The notes below the pieces were generated by a model. That model was not told the origin of the DNA and ran no database searches. It worked only from the letters and a program-made list of their open reading frames with translations. The translations under genes and the position numbers were made by a program. A DNA stretch of 24,282 nt, taken from the NCBI GenBank assembly GCA_937901185.1, contig CALCHR010000034.1, forward strand, positions 1-24,282, given 5' to 3'. This document shows positions 21,261 to 24,282 of this stretch, piece after piece; positions within the stretch are counted from its first letter, which is position 1, and the number at the start of each line of letters is the position of its first letter. This stretch comes from an uncultured Bacteroidales bacterium (GTDB taxonomy: Bacteria; Bacteroidota; Bacteroidia; Bacteroidales; Bacteroidaceae).

Positions 21261-22000
21261 AGCATCCAAGAGTCATCCTCCTCATCCAGCCAGGCGAAAG
21301 CCTCGTTGTATTTGTTGGCCTCATAGAAGGCGTACGCGAAGCCGGGCGGGGTGATCGCCCGGAAGGCCGCGTCGTTTTCCGGTGAAGCAAAGGCCAACTG
21401 AGGGATGTCTTTCTGCGCTGATTTATGTAAATACGCAAAATTTGGTTTCCCTCGGCCGGGGCGGGTGTAGAGGGGGAGCTTGTTCGGCACATCCTCCCAC
21501 CGTGTATACTTCTTTATCGGAAACTTAAAGCTGCCCCAAATATCTGTGCATTTGGTCCACGGGTCCCCATACTGCCACGGCTGAAACGTAAAAGCGGGCG
21601 GCCCGAGGTACTCGCGCAGGTATCCCCTGGGATTTTCCAGCGCCCACCAAACAGGGTTACACCACCGGATGACATTAAGGCAGGCGTCCACCACGACCAT
21701 GCCCTCCTCGGGTTTCCGCTCCCGCGCTTCTGCACGGCAATTAAGGACAGAAAACTCCGTGCAGGGAGGCGCGGCGAGTATGCCCCAAATTTCACGGATA
21801 GGGATATACTCATACCTGCCGGTTTTTTCGTTGAACATTTGCAATTTGGGGACGCCGAGCTCGTAGCAGGTCAGCCGTATCTTCGTTACGTCGTAATCGG
21901 GTAACGTAATCAGGCGAACATCGTACCCAGCCAAAGCCCACGGCCTGGACCAACTGCCCGAGCCACCGCACAAGTCCAGAATTATCTTTTTATGATCCAT
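21257..22000 (-). CDS. DNA cytosine-methyltransferase-like protein
   Basis: A 247-aa protein starting at ATG 22000 (AAGGA about 9 nt upstream). Motifs of a SAM-dependent methyltransferase are present: motif I ILDLCGGSGSWSRPW (about residues 7-21), a YDVRLITLPDYDV strand for the acidic SAM contact, motif IV ILAAPPCTEFSVL with the Pro-Cys of C5 enzymes, and LENPRGYL, which resembles motif VI (ENV). The usual QxRxR motif VIII and a clear target-recognition domain are not seen, and the protein is shorter than typical C5 enzymes (over 300 aa). It may methylate phage DNA to evade restriction or act in another base modification. The codons are AT-richer than in polymerase and primase. It starts 5 nt after the polymerase stop. 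Confidence 0.7.
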   Translation of the reverse strand: MDHKKIILDLCGGSGSWSRPWALAGYDVRLITLPDYDVTKIRLTCYELGVPKLQMFNEKTGRYEYIPIREIWGILAAPPCTEFSVLNCRAEARERKPEEGMVVVDACLNVIRWCNPVWWALENPRGYLREYLGPPAFTFQPWQYGDPWTKCTDIWGSFKFPIKKYTRWEDVPNKLPLYTRPGRGKPNFAYLHKSAQKDIPQLAFASPENDAAFRAITPPGFAYAFYEANKYNEAFAWLDEEDDSWML

Positions 22001-22005
22001 GAGTA

Positions 22006-23961
22006 TCAATCCTTCATGTAAAAGTCCGTTGTGTAACCATCGGCCCGGAGCAGCAGCCCCGGCGCCCACTCGATGGGCTGGCCCATGATCCTGGCCATCT
22101 CTTCCCAGCTGGATCCGGCCGGGGCCTCTGCGACCACTTCGTCGTGGACGTGGAAGCAGATCTGGTAACCGGCCGCAGCCAGGCGATCCATGGAGACAGC
22201 CAGGCAATCCCGGGCGTAGGCCTGGACGATGTTCTCGACCAGCTTGCCGCCCCATGTTTGCAAGCGGCACCATTGTCCCTGGTCCAGCCCCATGTACGAG
22301 AGACCTCGATCCTCTTCCCGGGCGTCCCAGTAGCTGAGCTGCCGCCCAGAGGGGAGCTGGCACCGGAGCGCGTGGGCATCTCTTTTGTACATGACGCCGC
22401 AGCGCATCTTAGTCACTCGCCCGGGCTGCCTTAGAGCGGCCAGCGCGGCACGTTCAGCCTCTTTCCAGAAGCGGGGGATGGTGGGGCTGGCTGCTCGCCA
22501 GTTGTCCACGATCTCCTGCATCTCGGCCTCGGTCAGCCCCATCTTGTCAGCGCCGAAGGCTAAAAGAGCCTTGATGCCGCCACCGTAGCCGCAGGCCAGC
22601 TCTGCCACCTTGCCCTTCTGGCGCAGGTGCTTGTTGACGCCGTGCTTCTCGACCGGGACGTGGAACATCTGGGAAGCGGAGCTGCAGTAGATGTCGCCAC
22701 CCTGGGCGAAGACGTCCAGGCGCCACTGCTCTCCGGCCAGGTAGGCGGTGACCCTTGCCTCGATCGCTGAGAAGTCAGCGACCAGGAAGGTGTGGCCCGG
22801 CTTGGCGATCAGGGCCGTCCGGATCAGCTGGCTGAGCACGTCGGACACGTTGGGGAAGATCATCTCCAAGGTCTCCAGATCCCGCTGCCGGACCAGCTCC
22901 CGGACGTCACCGATGGCCTCCAGGTGGTTCTGCGGTAGGTTCTGCAGCTGCACCAGGCGGCCAGCCCACCGGCCTGTCCGGCTCGCGCCGTAGTATTGAG
23001 TCAGGCCACGGACGCGATCATCGGAGCAGGCGGCGGAGAGCATAGTGCCGTACTTCTTGGTAGAAGTCTTGCCAAGCATCTGCCGGAGCTCCAGGACCCG
23101 CTTGGTGGTCGGATCCACAGCCCGATCGAGCAGACCGGCCACGGCCTCCTTGTCCAGGGAGTCGGTGAACAGGCCACGCTCCTCCAGCCAGCCCTTCAGT
23201 TGGGATATGCTGTTCGGGTTCTCCAGGCAGGTGAGCTTCTGCAGCTCCTCGGCCAGCTCTGCGCTGTAGGCCTCGTCGACGGCCACGGCCGCCTGGGCCA
23301 GCTCGGTGTCGACCATGACGCCTCGCTCATTGATCCGGGCGTCCAGGGCCCAGATCCGGCGCTCGAAGTCCGTGACCGGGAACCGGCCCAGCTTCTTGTA
23401 GATCAGCCGCTCTACCTCCACATCGTCCCGGGCGTAGAGCTTGAAGCGCTCCCACTTTTCTGGGGCATGGTGCGGCAGGTTACGGGTGCGGTAGCCGTTG
23501 GCCGCGGTAGGCTTGCAGGGTTTACAAAAATAGTTGATTAGCTGCGTGCCCTCTTTTCGCTTCTGGATTGGAAGCTGGAGCGCCTCGCCTGCAGCCTCCA
23601 GGCTCAGGGGGAGGCCGTTGTACGCGCACAGGATCATGGTGTCGACCCACTCCACCGGGAGCTGGTAGAAGCCCAGCCCCCGGTGGTAGGCGGCGCGCTC
23701 AAACGCTGAGTTGTGCGCCACCTTGATGGTGTCGGGGTCCTGCAGTCCTGCGATGATGTCCTGCAGCACGATGCGGTCCTCCGGGTCTCCGTCCTCGGTC
23801 AGGTCCAGCACTCTCACCGGGTCGTCGTTCCAGGCATAGGGCAGCAGCAGGATCTCGAAGTCGTCCGCCTCCATGTACTTGAAGGCGCCAGCTTTGCGGA
23901 TGTCGATGCTGCTGTAGGTCTCGGTGTCCAGGTAAAGGATGCGCTTCTCCGCCGGGCTCAT
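22006..23961 (-). CDS. Family A DNA polymerase with 3'-5' exonuclease
   Basis: A 651-aa replicative polymerase, compact phage form without a 5' nuclease. Exonuclease motifs: I LYLDTETYS (Asp12, Glu14), II VAHNSAFERAAY, III YARDDVEVER. Polymerase motifs: A LVADFSAIEARV (Asp396), B RQKGKVAELACGYGG, C FHVHDEVV (Asp607). At the position equal to E. coli Pol I Phe762 this enzyme has Leu (Leu455). The start overlaps the preceding gene in ATGA. It should copy the phage genome together with the VapE primase-helicase of the same operon. All catalytic residues are intact. Confidence 0.95.
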   Translation of the reverse strand: MSPAEKRILYLDTETYSSIDIRKAGAFKYMEADDFEILLLPYAWNDDPVRVLDLTEDGDPEDRIVLQDIIAGLQDPDTIKVAHNSAFERAAYHRGLGFYQLPVEWVDTMILCAYNGLPLSLEAAGEALQLPIQKRKEGTQLINYFCKPCKPTAANGYRTRNLPHHAPEKWERFKLYARDDVEVERLIYKKLGRFPVTDFERRIWALDARINERGVMVDTELAQAAVAVDEAYSAELAEELQKLTCLENPNSISQLKGWLEERGLFTDSLDKEAVAGLLDRAVDPTTKRVLELRQMLGKTSTKKYGTMLSAACSDDRVRGLTQYYGASRTGRWAGRLVQLQNLPQNHLEAIGDVRELVRQRDLETLEMIFPNVSDVLSQLIRTALIAKPGHTFLVADFSAIEARVTAYLAGEQWRLDVFAQGGDIYCSSASQMFHVPVEKHGVNKHLRQKGKVAELACGYGGGIKALLAFGADKMGLTEAEMQEIVDNWRAASPTIPRFWKEAERAALAALRQPGRVTKMRCGVMYKRDAHALRCQLPSGRQLSYWDAREEDRGLSYMGLDQGQWCRLQTWGGKLVENIVQAYARDCLAVSMDRLAAAGYQICFHVHDEVVAEAPAGSSWEEMARIMGQPIEWAPGLLLRADGYTTDFYMKD

Positions 23962-24281
23962 TCCTGCTCACCCACAAACGGGATGAAGGTGTGGCCGATG
24001 CCGCGGCAGAGCGCCTCGACAGTCTCCACAGGGATATGGCTGGTCCACCCGTTGTCGGAGGTGACACGGCCGTCCTTGACCACGTACACCTTGCCGACCG
24101 TGAAGCCCGACAAGGGAATGCTGCCCCTGTACTCGTTGGCGACGCACACCACCTTGCCGTTGAGCAACACAGGCTCCTCCGCCTCCAGGCAGGACGCATT
24201 GTCCATGGCCCGTTCCACAAGCTTGGCTGCTGTCTTTTCGCTTAAATGCTCGGCAGCCGCATAGCCCATCTTTCCGGCATG
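23958..24281 (-). CDS. Hypothetical protein, first gene of the early operon in view (5' end probably outside)
   Basis: From ATG 24269 it encodes 103 aa, but that ATG has no convincing ribosome binding site and the frame is open to the right window edge (HAGK before the Met), so the gene probably starts further right. The visible part has an N-terminal helix (AAEHLSEKTAAKLVERAMD) and a beta region, 'VLLNGKVVCVANEYRGSIPL', 'GFTVGKVYVVKDGRVTSDNG' and 'HIPVETVEALCRGIG', that reads like a small SH3/beta-barrel fold. I do not recognise a family. The stop overlaps the polymerase start in ATGA. Confidence 0.65.
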   Translation of the reverse strand, partial: HAGKMGYAAAEHLSEKTAAKLVERAMDNASCLEAEEPVLLNGKVVCVANEYRGSIPLSGFTVGKVYVVKDGRVTSDNGWTSHIPVETVEALCRGIGHTFIPFVGEQE

Positions 24282-24282
24282 G

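Noticed and set aside
1..24282. tRNA genes, CRISPR arrays, insertion sequences
   Set aside because: I saw no cloverleaf-like segments with T-loop/anticodon features, no spaced direct repeats of CRISPR type and no transposase; the only tandem repeats are coding repeats in the tape measure gene.

Overview
The window is part of a tailed-phage genome, a free phage or a prophage, from a GC-rich, low-oxygen Bacillota host. The host call is inference: it rests on strong AGGAGG-type ribosome binding sites before nearly every gene, GC-rich codon use, and structural, lysis and replication protein types that I know best from gut Clostridia (Oscillospiraceae-like) prophages. The virion is a long-tailed siphovirus with an HK97-fold capsid. 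No integrase, repressor, terminase, portal or protease lies in the window, so lifestyle and integration state cannot be read directly.

Bases 1-14,088 (+ strand) are the late region in canonical siphovirus order: major capsid protein (N-terminus cut by the window edge), head-tail connector, head closure, HK97 gp10-like protein, tail terminator, tail tube, tail assembly chaperones G and GT (joined by a -1 ribosomal frameshift at T_TTT_TTC), tape measure, distal tail protein with an inserted sugar-binding-like domain, tail hub/Tal-like protein, a DUF859/Gp10_C tip protein, a BppU-like baseplate/receptor protein with an AT-rich core, a small module protein, two small membrane proteins (holin candidates) and a three-domain amidase endolysin (Amidase_3 + SPOR + CW_7). 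A bidirectional terminator closes the block.

Bases 14,100-14,980 are a small control region and the most unusual part. It holds a 40-nt near-palindrome, two convergent promoters that both match the sigma-A consensus exactly with 17-nt spacers, a palindromic operator inside one spacer, a 41-codon ORF lying between the promoters, two alternative long-range RNA pairings around that ORF (one masks its ribosome binding site), then a small hypothetical gene and a small HTH protein, ended by a UUCG-loop terminator.

Bases 14,977-24,282 (- strand) are a compact operon of 15 genes with no gap above 11 nt. In transcription order: a gene open to the right edge, family A DNA polymerase, a cytosine-methyltransferase-like protein, a zinc-ribbon protein, a VapE-type primase-helicase, a Cys-rich protein, VRR-NUC nuclease, a second zinc ribbon, SNF2-type helicase, a small DNA-binding-like protein, a sigma-region-4/ArpU-like regulator, a two-TM microprotein, a MazG-like pyrophosphohydrolase, a third Cys-rich protein and a terminal hypothetical protein. 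This is the early DNA replication and regulation module; the ArpU-like gene is a good candidate for switching on the late genes. The two blocks converge at about 14,977.
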